NCBI RefSeq assembly: GCF_900636825.1
Contig: NZ_LR134318.1
Coordinates: 5,193,501 to 5,257,500, forward strand
Direction: 5' to 3'
Source of the DNA: Pseudomonas fluorescens
GTDB taxonomy: Bacteria > Pseudomonadota > Gammaproteobacteria > Pseudomonadales > Pseudomonadaceae
DNA length: 64,000 bases
The translations under genes and the position numbers were made by a program. The stretch's first letter is position 1. Every line of letters begins with the position of its first letter. Shown here in pieces: positions 36,201 to 43,830 of the stretch. Under the pieces are notes generated by a model. The model was not told the origin of the DNA and searched no databases. It saw nothing but the letters and a program-made list of their open reading frames with translations.

Positions 36201-37822
36201 TTGACCCGATAGGCCGCGCCGTCGCTGGCGAAGACGGTGAGCATGTAGCGGCTCGGTTTGTCGGCGGCTGGCAGGTCGAGGCTGGCATTGCCCTTGCTGT
36301 CGGTGGTCAGTTCGGTGCTGGTCAGCTCCACCGGGAATTGCCCGAGGTATTGCAGTTCGTTGTCGACCATCGACAGTTGCTGGGCGCGCAGGCTCAGGTT
36401 CAATTTGGCATTGGCCACTGGCTTACCGTCCGGGTAAAGCAACACCAGACTGCCTTTCACCGGTTCGCCGGTGCGGTAATCCTGCTTGGCCAGATTCAGC
36501 GAAATTTCAAAATGCGGCTTGATGTACTCAGCCACACGGAAGGCGCTGCTGTAGGCCTGATCCTTATAGTTGAAACGGATTTCGTAACCACCGGCGACGG
36601 CGTTGTCCGGCAACTGGAAGCGGCCCTGAGTACCGGCCTTGGAATCGAGCTTGAGGTCGAGGGTTTGCAGTTCGGTTCCGGTGGCATCCAGTACGCTGAC
36701 GCTGACATCCGCCGCACCCGGCAGCACCGAATCCCGCGCATTCTTGAACTCGCGACCAACGATTTTCAGCGAAACCCAATCGCCCGGACGATACAGCGGC
36801 CGGTCGGTGAAGGCATAAAGTTTGGTGTCGTAGATTTCGCTGTCGTAATAGAAGTTTTCAGAGACGAATACGCCGCCCTCATCGTCCTCGCCAATGACAA
36901 AAGAACGCTCGGGGCTGACATGTTTCAGACGCAGCAAACCGTCGACATCGGTGGCACCGCTGCTCATCACGCCGAGTCCGTCCGTCCACAGCACATTGAC
37001 CTTCGGTACCGAACTGCCTTCATGCTTGCGCGCCGCCCAAACGAGCAACTCATCACCGGCAATCTTGCTTACCGCGACGGTGTTTGAAACGAAAACCATA
37101 GTGGTCGCGCGGTATTTGCCGATCAGTGCTTCGACCAGATACAGCCCCGGCTTCAAATTGCCCAGCGGGATATAAACGTTGCCCGGCGCGACGCTGACAA
37201 AATCACTGGATGACCCGGCCAGATCGACCCCGGCCGGCGGCTGGATCGGTTTGGCCTGCCACAGCGGATAACGGAACTGGCTGACCACCGGCAGACCGGG
37301 AATCAGCGCAAATTGCGGCTGCGCATCGTACGGCGTTGGCGCGGCGATGGCATCGCCCATCTTCAGCTCCGGCACTTCTTCGGTGACCTGCTTGCGCGAC
37401 TCGTAAGAAAACGCACGCTGCATCACCCGCCGGGATTTGCGATACCAGTTATCCCACAGATACGCGAGGGTGTTGGACAGGCCTTCGCCCTTGAACTGGC
37501 CGTCGCTGACCACGCGGTGCAGGTTCTTCTGACGTTTGAGGAAGTCCAGCGGCTTGTCGATGCGGTACACCCGAATATCGGCGCCACCGTACGGTTCCAT
37601 GCGAAAACGACGGTAGTCACGGCCCGGCGCTTCGAGGCGCACCATCGCCTGTTCGTCGCTGGCAAAACTGCTGTCGGCCAACAGGAAAAAGCTCTCACCG
37701 GACACCGGCGTGTAATTGCTCGGCTCGACCGAGTCTTCGGCGCTGACGGTCGCTATTGGCAGCAACAGCGCGAACAGCAAAGGAATTCGGGAGCAGATAC
37801 GCAACATGCGGGCACCGGTCAT
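33248..37822 (-). CDS. magD: Alpha-2-macroglobulin homologue MagD (YfaS-like, no thioester cysteine)
   Basis: A 1524-aa periplasmic protein with signal peptide (ALLLPIATVSA). It has the bacterial macroglobulin layout: MG domains with FTDRPLYRPGDWVSLKIVGR, a bait-like linker, the A2M region LTRWRITARAIADDGHVGQK, and an alpha-helical thioester domain. There the expected YGCxEQ reads YPYGGVEQTASRL: Gly (codon 34631-34633) replaces the thioester Cys, as in P. aeruginosa MagD and E. coli YfaS. It should trap proteases by conformational change without covalent bonding. ATG 37822 overlaps the magC stop as ATGA. In P. aeruginosa the operon is under Gac/Rsm control. Confidence 0.93.
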   Translation of the reverse strand: MTGARMLRICSRIPLLFALLLPIATVSAEDSVEPSNYTPVSGESFFLLADSSFASDEQAMVRLEAPGRDYRRFRMEPYGGADIRVYRIDKPLDFLKRQKNLHRVVSDGQFKGEGLSNTLAYLWDNWYRKSRRVMQRAFSYESRKQVTEEVPELKMGDAIAAPTPYDAQPQFALIPGLPVVSQFRYPLWQAKPIQPPAGVDLAGSSSDFVSVAPGNVYIPLGNLKPGLYLVEALIGKYRATTMVFVSNTVAVSKIAGDELLVWAARKHEGSSVPKVNVLWTDGLGVMSSGATDVDGLLRLKHVSPERSFVIGEDDEGGVFVSENFYYDSEIYDTKLYAFTDRPLYRPGDWVSLKIVGREFKNARDSVLPGAADVSVSVLDATGTELQTLDLKLDSKAGTQGRFQLPDNAVAGGYEIRFNYKDQAYSSAFRVAEYIKPHFEISLNLAKQDYRTGEPVKGSLVLLYPDGKPVANAKLNLSLRAQQLSMVDNELQYLGQFPVELTSTELTTDSKGNASLDLPAADKPSRYMLTVFASDGAAYRVKTTKEILIDRGAASFRLSAPQRFSAVGDTVAFSYANDGGAEQSQAVKPSSYGWVRLEDQSTGEGKLAATDKGFSLAFERPGTYNLTLKDQHGRVLGATGHSVTGDGVKAVPGTVEIVLDKTEYRAGDEALALITFPEPVSDALLSLERDKVEATALLAKGGDWLKLEKLSDTQYRARIPVKDNFAPNLTFSVLYTKGGQYSFQNAGIKVVAPQIDVAISTDKAVYLPGDTVTVDLTTQFAGKAVPAHLTVSVVDEMVYALQPEVAPTIDQFFYHPRRNNVRTSASLSFISYDVALPGSPGAPGKANRSERGVKVLERPRREDVDTAAWQPELLTNADGKTRFTFKMPDSLTRWRITARAIADDGHVGQKKQFVRSEKPLYLKWSGPSKFRKGDQPQLGVFAFSQGAKPVKAELVTHYAGAEQRLPVTLNSGINYLPIPPFALASGEWTAELVQDGKVADALAVRLSATGDGWQITQTQSLDVASGDTPLTLPADATDIRLRLDDSPQALFRSALDDLLSYPYGGVEQTASRLLPLSIAYPSLASNSQIRDRLRLIMQNSRLRLVQMAGPSASFTWWGYDGEPDAFLTAYAYYADWNASRVLELTLPPEHWQRVLEVYAKQAPNTPLLQRALILSFARQMQLPVNTLLSGLIDDLAKAGEGSAESLLDNGQDSLVMSDPDSALGLAAARVLTASLAAQSKVALPDAFNRQLGAAQQRLAVSSQPFVEALYLSLQPFDQARATTLLQRLLPQQSTLERALALTWLQRSIAQASPTIALTPGEGWKKNHGASGEMYWTWQGATPVPSVLTVSGTQERPLRAALSFQTQQPSIDPMAVTITRRLSRLVPGDEAFTFKLEPVGSKPLSSDSLYLDEVILTSKAPKPLRYGMLEVPLPPGADVERTTWGIKLQGKDGTEPTALEKARFEPGQLAYAVPVDALSGELRLRHLVRFSQKGQFNLPPARFKQVYAPQHQAQEAKAALGQVTVN

Positions 37823-38469
37823 TGGGTGAGAAAGTTCAGTCGATAGACGCCGATGAAGTTGGGGTTGGCTGCGTCGGGTATCCATCGGGTGTCCTTCCAT
37901 GTCATGAGTTGCTGCAGGCTTGCCGATCGCATGCCGTTGTCAGTCGGAGTGGTGGTGCCGGTGTGATAGGCGATGTAGCGGCCCATCCAGATCATCAGGT
38001 GCTGGTCGTCGCCCTGATCGAAAAACATCAGGTCACCCGGCCGCGCCTGCGACACGTCGCGGCCGACCAGGTGGCTATTGAACTGAATCAATTTGATTGC
38101 GTTGACGTACGGCCCGATCTTGCCGCCGCCCTGCTGCCACTGTTGAGCAAGCTTGCGTTGCTCGTCGCTGAGCGCCAGCTCCGGCGGCAGATAACGGTTG
38201 GACAGGCCATTGCTGCGCAGCCACTTGTCGTCATGGACTTTCAGCGCTTCATTGGCCGCAAACCGCACCAGCCCGGCGCAGTCCTGCTGATACCAGCGCG
38301 GGCTCGGGCCTTGGCTGAGCTGTTCCTGAGCAATGCGCACGAACCAGGCGCGGAACACCTGGGATTGCGCCGGATCGAGTGCCGGCGCTTCAATCGCGCG
38401 GGCACCTGCGCTCAGCAACAGCGCGAGCAGGCCAAGGCTGCGGATCAACGCGGTCACAGCGCTTTCCAT
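37819..38469 (-). CDS. magC: DUF1175 (YfaT-like) protein MagC
   Basis: A 216-aa exported protein with a signal peptide (LIRSLGLLALLLSAGARA). The segments DCAGLVRFAANEAL, ARPGDLMFFDQGDDQHLMIW and YIAYHTGTTT place a Cys and a His in an order like NlpC/P60 amidases, so a peptidoglycan or amide hydrolase role is possible. ATG 38469 is used; ATG 38484 is an alternative and neither has a clear ribosome site. The gene overlaps magB by 16 nt and magD by 4 nt. Confidence 0.85.
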   Translation of the reverse strand: MESAVTALIRSLGLLALLLSAGARAIEAPALDPAQSQVFRAWFVRIAQEQLSQGPSPRWYQQDCAGLVRFAANEALKVHDDKWLRSNGLSNRYLPPELALSDEQRKLAQQWQQGGGKIGPYVNAIKLIQFNSHLVGRDVSQARPGDLMFFDQGDDQHLMIWMGRYIAYHTGTTTPTDNGMRSASLQQLMTWKDTRWIPDAANPNFIGVYRLNFLTQ

Positions 38470-40187
38470 TCCAGCGGCAGCCATTGCCAGTGGCCGTCAG
38501 GCTCGCTGCCTTCGGGCAGGGTCAGGGCATATTTGCCATAGCCACCGAGGGTGCGCAGTTTCGGCATCAGGTACGTTTGCGCAGCGTTGTAAAACACCGG
38601 CTCCATGTCCTGCGGCAGGCTATCAAGGGTTTCGCGCTGCATCAGTTGCGCCAGCGCATCCGGACCGAAATAGATCGGCATCAGCACATCTTTGGGCAGC
38701 ACGTCAGCCATCGGCGGGAAGCGTTTGTCGAGGGTGCCGAGCGCCTTGTCGACCAGTTTGTCGTCGAGGGAAAACAGCAACGTGGAGCCGTGACGGGCCA
38801 GGGCAACTTTCATGAAGGCCTTGCCGGAAATCGCGTCCGGATTTTCTGCAGTTTTCGCTGCATACGGGCCGAAACTGGAACTGACCTGACGCTGCCAGAC
38901 GTGGCTCTGGCCTTCCTGTTTCTCGATCACCGGGAAGACATTTTCGGCGACATTGGATTCGAATGCTCCGACCATCGAGCCGAACAGCTTGCCAAGATCG
39001 CCGTCCAGTTTGCTGTTGTCTTCATCTTTGAGGCTGGCGACCAGCAAAGGTGTGTACAGCCGCGAGTCGGCGTACCAGCACAGGCCGGCCGCGCCAGCGA
39101 CGTGTTCGGTGAGGGTCTGCGCTACAGTTTCTTCAGCGCCGAGCTTCATCAATATCGGCTTCTGCGGCTCGGCCGCCACCGGCAGCGTCACACACGCGCT
39201 CGCCCCTAGCGGCATCGCTTGCCAGACCGGTTTGAAATCGAAGTCCGGCTGGTTTTCCAGTTCATCCATGGCCAGATAGCTGTGCCAGCCGTTGTCGTCC
39301 ATGTCGAAACGCAGTCCGGCGAAATTCGGGATGAAGCGCTGATAGCCCATGGCGACGACGCTGGCATTCACCGACAGACGTTGCCTGATTTCCGGCGCTT
39401 TCGCCGCCAGACCGAACGCTTCGGGAAACAGTTTTTCGCCGTTAAGCAACGCCGCCAGCGCTTGCGGTGAGACGTGGCCGGACTCTTGCGAGACGCCGCT
39501 CTCCGGATCGTAGTACTTGGCCGGGTTGGACAGCACCACCAGTTTGTCGCCGCGCGATGCGAACAGCAGCGATTTACTGGCGTTATAGCTGAGCTGATAC
39601 AGCGGCACTTCGTCCCCGCCCACCTTGAGGCTGCCGAAGACGCTGAGTTGCGTGTCATCCAGCGCGACTTTTGCCAAGGGCTCAAGCAGCTTGGCCAACC
39701 CGCCGCGATCCATGACCAGCAGAAAATCTTTCAAGCGACCATCGGCGTCACGCCAAAGTGCGACGTCGGCCGGCTGATCGAAAAGCTCTTCGATCAGGCT
39801 GTCTTGCAGCTTGAGGTCATGTTCGTAAATGATCCGGCGCAGGCTGCCGATCAGGCCAAGGCGGTCGGCGTGGGTTTCGTAATAGAAGACGAAATCCTCA
39901 GTGAGCGTGGCCTTGAGGAACGGCACGGTCAGCAGGTCCTTGGGCAACTGGCTCAGCGAGCGGGTTTCGAGCAATGCATCCGGACGGCTGAGGCCAAGTT
40001 TGTCACTGGCCAGCTCCGCCAGCGGTGCCTTCGGCTTGAGCAGCAGCCAGCCGAAACCGCCCGCCACACCGGCCACCAGGCACAGGCCCAGCAGCACCAG
40101 CGGCAAGCGCCGCGAGGGTTTGGCCGCAGTCGTCGCGGCGGGCGTAGTCACAGTGTTATCGCTCATGTTCACAACATCCGAGTTCAT
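38454..40187 (-). CDS. magB: DUF2138 (YfaA-like) membrane-anchored protein MagB
   Basis: A 577-aa protein with a threonine/alanine-rich cytosolic start, one membrane helix (residues about 28-50, LPLVLLGLCLVAGVAGGFGW) and a large periplasmic part. The family is known only from alpha-2-macroglobulin operons. No catalytic motif was recognised. It follows magA by 14 nt. A scaffold or anchor for MagD is a reasonable inference. Confidence 0.85.
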   Translation of the reverse strand: MNSDVVNMSDNTVTTPAATTAAKPSRRLPLVLLGLCLVAGVAGGFGWLLLKPKAPLAELASDKLGLSRPDALLETRSLSQLPKDLLTVPFLKATLTEDFVFYYETHADRLGLIGSLRRIIYEHDLKLQDSLIEELFDQPADVALWRDADGRLKDFLLVMDRGGLAKLLEPLAKVALDDTQLSVFGSLKVGGDEVPLYQLSYNASKSLLFASRGDKLVVLSNPAKYYDPESGVSQESGHVSPQALAALLNGEKLFPEAFGLAAKAPEIRQRLSVNASVVAMGYQRFIPNFAGLRFDMDDNGWHSYLAMDELENQPDFDFKPVWQAMPLGASACVTLPVAAEPQKPILMKLGAEETVAQTLTEHVAGAAGLCWYADSRLYTPLLVASLKDEDNSKLDGDLGKLFGSMVGAFESNVAENVFPVIEKQEGQSHVWQRQVSSSFGPYAAKTAENPDAISGKAFMKVALARHGSTLLFSLDDKLVDKALGTLDKRFPPMADVLPKDVLMPIYFGPDALAQLMQRETLDSLPQDMEPVFYNAAQTYLMPKLRTLGGYGKYALTLPEGSEPDGHWQWLPLEWKAL

Positions 40188-40201
40188 CCGTGGCGGGATG
40201 C

Positions 40202-40993
40202 TTAATAATTGAAAGTCTTGACCAGCAGCAGATCACCGATTGCCCGCAGGGGCACGATGAAGGTTTCGCGTTTTTCGTCGACGGTGTTTTCGTTGAGCAC
40301 CAGAGTGATTTGCGAGATGATCACCTCGTTCTGGTTGCTGGTCTCCTCGAAGTTATAGCCGCCGTTGCCGAAGTTGCCCCAATAGTTGACGTAAACCAGA
40401 TAGGTACCATGCAAGGGTGCAGTCATGGTGAACATTTCCGGCCCGGGGCCATCGACGCCATCCGGATCGAGGCCGCCACCGTTGCTCAGCGCCGGACGTG
40501 CCCAGAACGCATGCTGGCCGTCAGGCGTGACGATATGCAGATCAAGTTCGGCTTTCGGATCGTCCCAGCCCAGGACAAGACGAATCCGCGCCGGCGTGCG
40601 TAGATTGTTGGCTTCATAAAACTGCACGCGCTTGAGCGACTGGCCTTCGGCGCTGATTACTTCGACGCTGTTGGAGCCGGCGCCGAATGCGTAAGGCCGG
40701 GCGAAACGACCCTGATCGTCGGTGTACAGGTTCAATGGATTGCCGTTAACGGCGAGGCTGTGCGGCGGACGCATGGGCCCGAGAGCCTTGAGCTGGCCCT
40801 GGATCATCGTACGATTGCGCTGGATGCCGCGATCGATCGGCGGCGTCGGGTAGGCGACCTGCGGATTTTCCGAGCGGTCGAGCAAACCGTGATAACGCCA
40901 GCCGCCGACCGGCTCAGACAAGTCCGCACTCGGCGCCGCCCACAGCGCAGGCGCGCAGGCGAGGCCGATCAGCAGCAAAAGAAATGAACGCAT
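40202..40993 (-). CDS. magA: DUF2135 (YfaP-like) secreted protein MagA, first gene of mag operon
   Basis: A 263-aa protein with signal peptide ending ACAPALWAA. It shares with magF the GGWRYHGLL start, LGWDDPKAELDLHIVTPDG and GTYLVYVNYWGNFGNGGYNF. ATG 40993 is fixed by the strong ribosome site GGAGG. It opens the six-gene minus-strand operon magABCDEF, in the same order as reported in P. aeruginosa. The roughly 190 bases upstream up to the first Fic operator repeat should contain its promoter. Confidence 0.88.
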   Translation of the reverse strand: MRSFLLLLIGLACAPALWAAPSADLSEPVGGWRYHGLLDRSENPQVAYPTPPIDRGIQRNRTMIQGQLKALGPMRPPHSLAVNGNPLNLYTDDQGRFARPYAFGAGSNSVEVISAEGQSLKRVQFYEANNLRTPARIRLVLGWDDPKAELDLHIVTPDGQHAFWARPALSNGGGLDPDGVDGPGPEMFTMTAPLHGTYLVYVNYWGNFGNGGYNFEETSNQNEVIISQITLVLNENTVDEKRETFIVPLRAIGDLLLVKTFNY

Positions 40994-41185
40994 GTGACGC
41001 CTCCTGCCATGCCTTGAACGAAACCTTGCACCCGATCCTCGGCGCTTCACAGCGATGAACTGCGTTCCGTTTGATAGACCCGAGACTGTCGGGTCGTAGA
41101 AGCCGCGAAGATTAGCGATTCGGCAGTTTTTTAACAATCGGAGACAGGTGCGATTGCTGTAGGAATGACGCCTTTTGAGTAGACG

Positions 41186-41250
41186 GTGAGCCGAATAGCC
41201 GGCATATTCGGCTCACCCAGTGAGCCGAATAGCTTATTTATTCGGCTCAC
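41186..41250. promoter_or_regulatory. Tandem inverted-repeat operators upstream of the Fic gene
   Basis: Two copies of GTGAGCCGAATA-N7-TATTCGGCTCAC, at 41186-41216 and 41220-41250. Each has perfect 12-bp arms and a 7-nt spacer; their centres are 34 bp apart. The second ends 18 bases before the Fic ATG, just ahead of its ribosome site. The regularity marks a binding site for a dimeric regulator, most simply the Fic protein itself. Confidence 0.88.
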
Positions 41251-41268
41251 GCTTGCAGGAAAGAACCG

Positions 41269-42402
41269 ATGACCGCGCACTGGATCTGGCAACAACCCGA
41301 TTGGCCCGACTTCAACTGGCAGGCCGAGCGCCTCGCACCGCTGCTGCGCGAGTGCGTACAGACGCAAGGCAGACTCATGGGCATGGCCAGCTCGGCTAGC
41401 GATTCGATAAGCGCGCAGAGCGAACTCGATGCGTTGCTACAGAACATCGTGACCTCTTCCGCCATCGAAGGTGAGCAACTGAATGTCGGCTCCGTGCGCT
41501 CTTCGCTGGCCCGACGCCTGGGTCTGGAACGGGTTGATAGCGAGAGCGTCAGCCAGCGTAGCGAAGGGTTGGCGCAGTTGCTGCTCGATGCCACCCACGG
41601 CTTCGACAAACCGCTGACGCTTGCCCGATTGCTGGAATGGCACACATGGCTGTTCCCGGCCGAAGAAGCGACGTTCAGCGCCCGGCCCATGTTCGTCGGT
41701 TCTTTGCGCGGCGACGAACCGATGCAGGTGGTATCCGGGCGACTCGACCGTCCAACGGTGCACTTCGAGGCCCCACCGCGCCAAGGGTTGGAACAGCAAC
41801 TCGAGCGATTTTTGAGCTGGTTCGAAACCAGCCGCGATCAGCTTTCCCTGGATCCGCTGTTACGCGCAGGCATCGCTCATTTCTGGTTTGTCACCCTGCA
41901 CCCATTCGATGACGGCAATGGGCGTCTGACTCGCACCATTACCGATCTTGCATTGGCTCAAGGCGAAGCGCAGGCGATCCGTTTTTACGCGATGTCCACC
42001 AGCATTCTCGAGGATCGAGCCGGCTATTACCGAATCCTGGAATCCAGTCAAAGGGCCACGCTCGATATCACCGAATGGCTGAGCTGGTTTTTGCAGACTC
42101 TGCTGCGCAGCCTCCAGCAAGCCATTACTCGGATCGACTCGGTATTGGGCAAAACCCGCTTCTGGCAGGCGCACCGCGAATCCGATCTTTCCACGGAGCA
42201 GATCAAAGTGCTCAATCGCTTGCTTGATGGCGGTGAGCGCGGTTTCGAACAGGGCGTCAGCGCAGGGCAATACCAGGCCGTTGCGAAAGTGTCGAAAGCC
42301 ACCGCAACCCGACATCTCGCGCAATTGCTGGAGAAAGGCTGTTTGCAACGGTTGCCAGGCGGCGGACGCAGCACGCGTTACAAAATCAATTACCCGAACT
42401 GA
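41269..42402 (+). CDS. Fic-family AMP-transferase with N-terminal inhibitory helix and C-terminal winged helix
   Basis: A 377-aa Fic protein. Residues 63-68 (SSAIEG) form the (S/T)xxxE(G/N) inhibitory motif, N-terminal as in class II Fic proteins. The catalytic loop HPFDDGNGRLTR at 211-222 is intact, so it should transfer AMP or a related group to a protein hydroxyl. Residues about 305-375 are a winged helix-turn-helix (VSKATATRHLAQLLEKGCLQ) ending in the wing GGGRSTRYKI. The DNA-binding domain and the doubled operator just upstream predict autorepression. ATG 41269 has AGGAAAG upstream. No antitoxin gene lies beside it. Confidence 0.92.
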   Translation: MTAHWIWQQPDWPDFNWQAERLAPLLRECVQTQGRLMGMASSASDSISAQSELDALLQNIVTSSAIEGEQLNVGSVRSSLARRLGLERVDSESVSQRSEGLAQLLLDATHGFDKPLTLARLLEWHTWLFPAEEATFSARPMFVGSLRGDEPMQVVSGRLDRPTVHFEAPPRQGLEQQLERFLSWFETSRDQLSLDPLLRAGIAHFWFVTLHPFDDGNGRLTRTITDLALAQGEAQAIRFYAMSTSILEDRAGYYRILESSQRATLDITEWLSWFLQTLLRSLQQAITRIDSVLGKTRFWQAHRESDLSTEQIKVLNRLLDGGERGFEQGVSAGQYQAVAKVSKATATRHLAQLLEKGCLQRLPGGGRSTRYKINYPN

Positions 42403-42490
42403 ACCACACAGAGCCCGCTGGACCGCTCAACAGGCCCGATCTAACCGGTTGAACTGTCAAATTGCGGTGGCTGGTTTGGGGTTGCTGCGC

Positions 42491-42520
42491 AACCCAGCGG
42501 GAGCAAGCTCCCTCGCCACT
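42491..42520. repeat. Degenerate single REP arm
   Basis: CAGCGGGAGCAAGCTCCCTC is a short palindromic core of the GTGGGAGC repeat family without a partner, in the gap between the Fic gene and xseB. Confidence 0.5.
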
Positions 42521-42612
42521 GTGATACGGGGCGACAGCAGCACCCTCATTTGCCCATACCCCCCCTATCTGCTAGTGTCGCGCCGGTTTAACGTCTACCG
42601 GAAATTGCCGCC

Positions 42613-42855
42613 ATGGCCCGCAAAAAAGCTGCACTGGATTTCGAACAATCCCTCGCCGACCTGCAAACACTGGTCGAGCGTCTGGAGAACGGTGAATTGT
42701 CGCTGGAAGACTCGCTGACCGCTTTCGAGCAGGGCATCGGCCTGACCCGTGACTGCCAGGCAGCGCTGGCGCAGGCCGAGCAGAAGGTGCAGGTGCTGCT
42801 GGAGCGCGATGGCGAACTCGCCGAGGAACCCTTCGACGCGGAACAGCCAGAATGA
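42613..42855 (+). CDS. xseB: Exodeoxyribonuclease VII small subunit XseB
   Basis: An 80-aa subunit of exonuclease VII, which degrades single-stranded DNA. The body DFEQSLADLQTLVERLENGE followed by LSLEDSLTAFEQGIGL is the family signature. The stop overlaps the ispA start as ATGA. xseB-ispA-dxs is a standard proteobacterial operon. Confidence 0.95.
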   Translation: MARKKAALDFEQSLADLQTLVERLENGELSLEDSLTAFEQGIGLTRDCQAALAQAEQKVQVLLERDGELAEEPFDAEQPE

Positions 42856-43739
42856 TTGCGGCGTATACGGCGACCAGCCAGGCCCGGGTCAATGCGGCGC
42901 TGGAAACCCTGTTCGATGCGCCGCTGCCGGAATTGGCGCGCCTCTACGAGGCCATGCGTTACAGCGTGATGAACGGCGGCAAACGTGTTCGCCCGCTGCT
43001 GGCCTACGCCGCATGCGAGGCGCTCGGCGGCAAGGCCGAACAGGCCAACGGTGCGGCCTGCGCCGTTGAACTGATTCATGCCTATTCGCTGGTTCACGAT
43101 GATTTGCCGGCGATGGACGACGACGATCTGCGTCGCGGCCAGCCGACCACGCACAAAAAATTCGATGAAGCCTGCGCCATTCTTGCAGGCGACGGCTTGC
43201 AGAGCCTGGCCTTCAGTGCCCTGCTCGACCCGCGCCTGAGCGATTGCGCCAGCGACATCCGCCTGCACATGGTCACCGCGCTCGCTCAAGCAGCAGGCCC
43301 GGCGGGCATGGTCGGTGGTCAAGCCATCGATCTCGGTTCGGTGGGCCTCAAACTTGATCAGAAAGCCCTCGAACAGATGCACCGGCACAAGACTGGCGCG
43401 CTGATTGAAGTCAGCGTCAAACTCGGCGCACTGGCCAGCGGCCGCGCTCAACCCGGTGAGCTACAGGCGTTGCAGACTTACGCACAGGCCATCGGTCTGG
43501 CGTTTCAGGTGCAGGACGACATCCTCGACGTCGAAAGCGATACCGCCACCCTCGGCAAACGCCAGGGCGCCGACATCGCTCGTGACAAACCAACTTATCC
43601 GGCCCTGCTCGGCCTTGACGCGGCCAAGACCTATGCGCTGGAACTGCGCGATCAGGCGCTGCACGCCCTGCGACCGTTTGACGCGGCGGCCGAGCCTTTG
43701 CGCGAGCTGGCCCGGTATATCGTCGAGCGCCGCAACTGA
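42852..43739 (+). CDS. ispA: Farnesyl diphosphate synthase IspA
   Basis: A 295-aa short-chain prenyl transferase that condenses IPP with DMAPP and GPP. The first aspartate-rich motif is VHDDLPAMDDDDLRRG, the second FQVQDDILDVESD; the KTGALIEVSVKLGAL stretch is between them. It supplies precursors for quinones and undecaprenyl phosphate. Cotranscribed with xseB and probably dxs. Confidence 0.96.
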   Translation: MIAAYTATSQARVNAALETLFDAPLPELARLYEAMRYSVMNGGKRVRPLLAYAACEALGGKAEQANGAACAVELIHAYSLVHDDLPAMDDDDLRRGQPTTHKKFDEACAILAGDGLQSLAFSALLDPRLSDCASDIRLHMVTALAQAAGPAGMVGGQAIDLGSVGLKLDQKALEQMHRHKTGALIEVSVKLGALASGRAQPGELQALQTYAQAIGLAFQVQDDILDVESDTATLGKRQGADIARDKPTYPALLGLDAAKTYALELRDQALHALRPFDAAAEPLRELARYIVERRN

Positions 43740-43830
43740 CGGCGAATCCGCCAAAAAAGACCAACGCGTGGGCAGGGGCCGATGCATCAGGTAAACTGCC
43801 GCATCTTCTATACCTATAACGATTCGCCTG

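Noticed and set aside
34955..37087. A 710-codon plus-strand open frame inside magD
   Set aside because: It is antisense to a clear alpha-2-macroglobulin gene with signal peptide and operon context. High GC produces such shadows.
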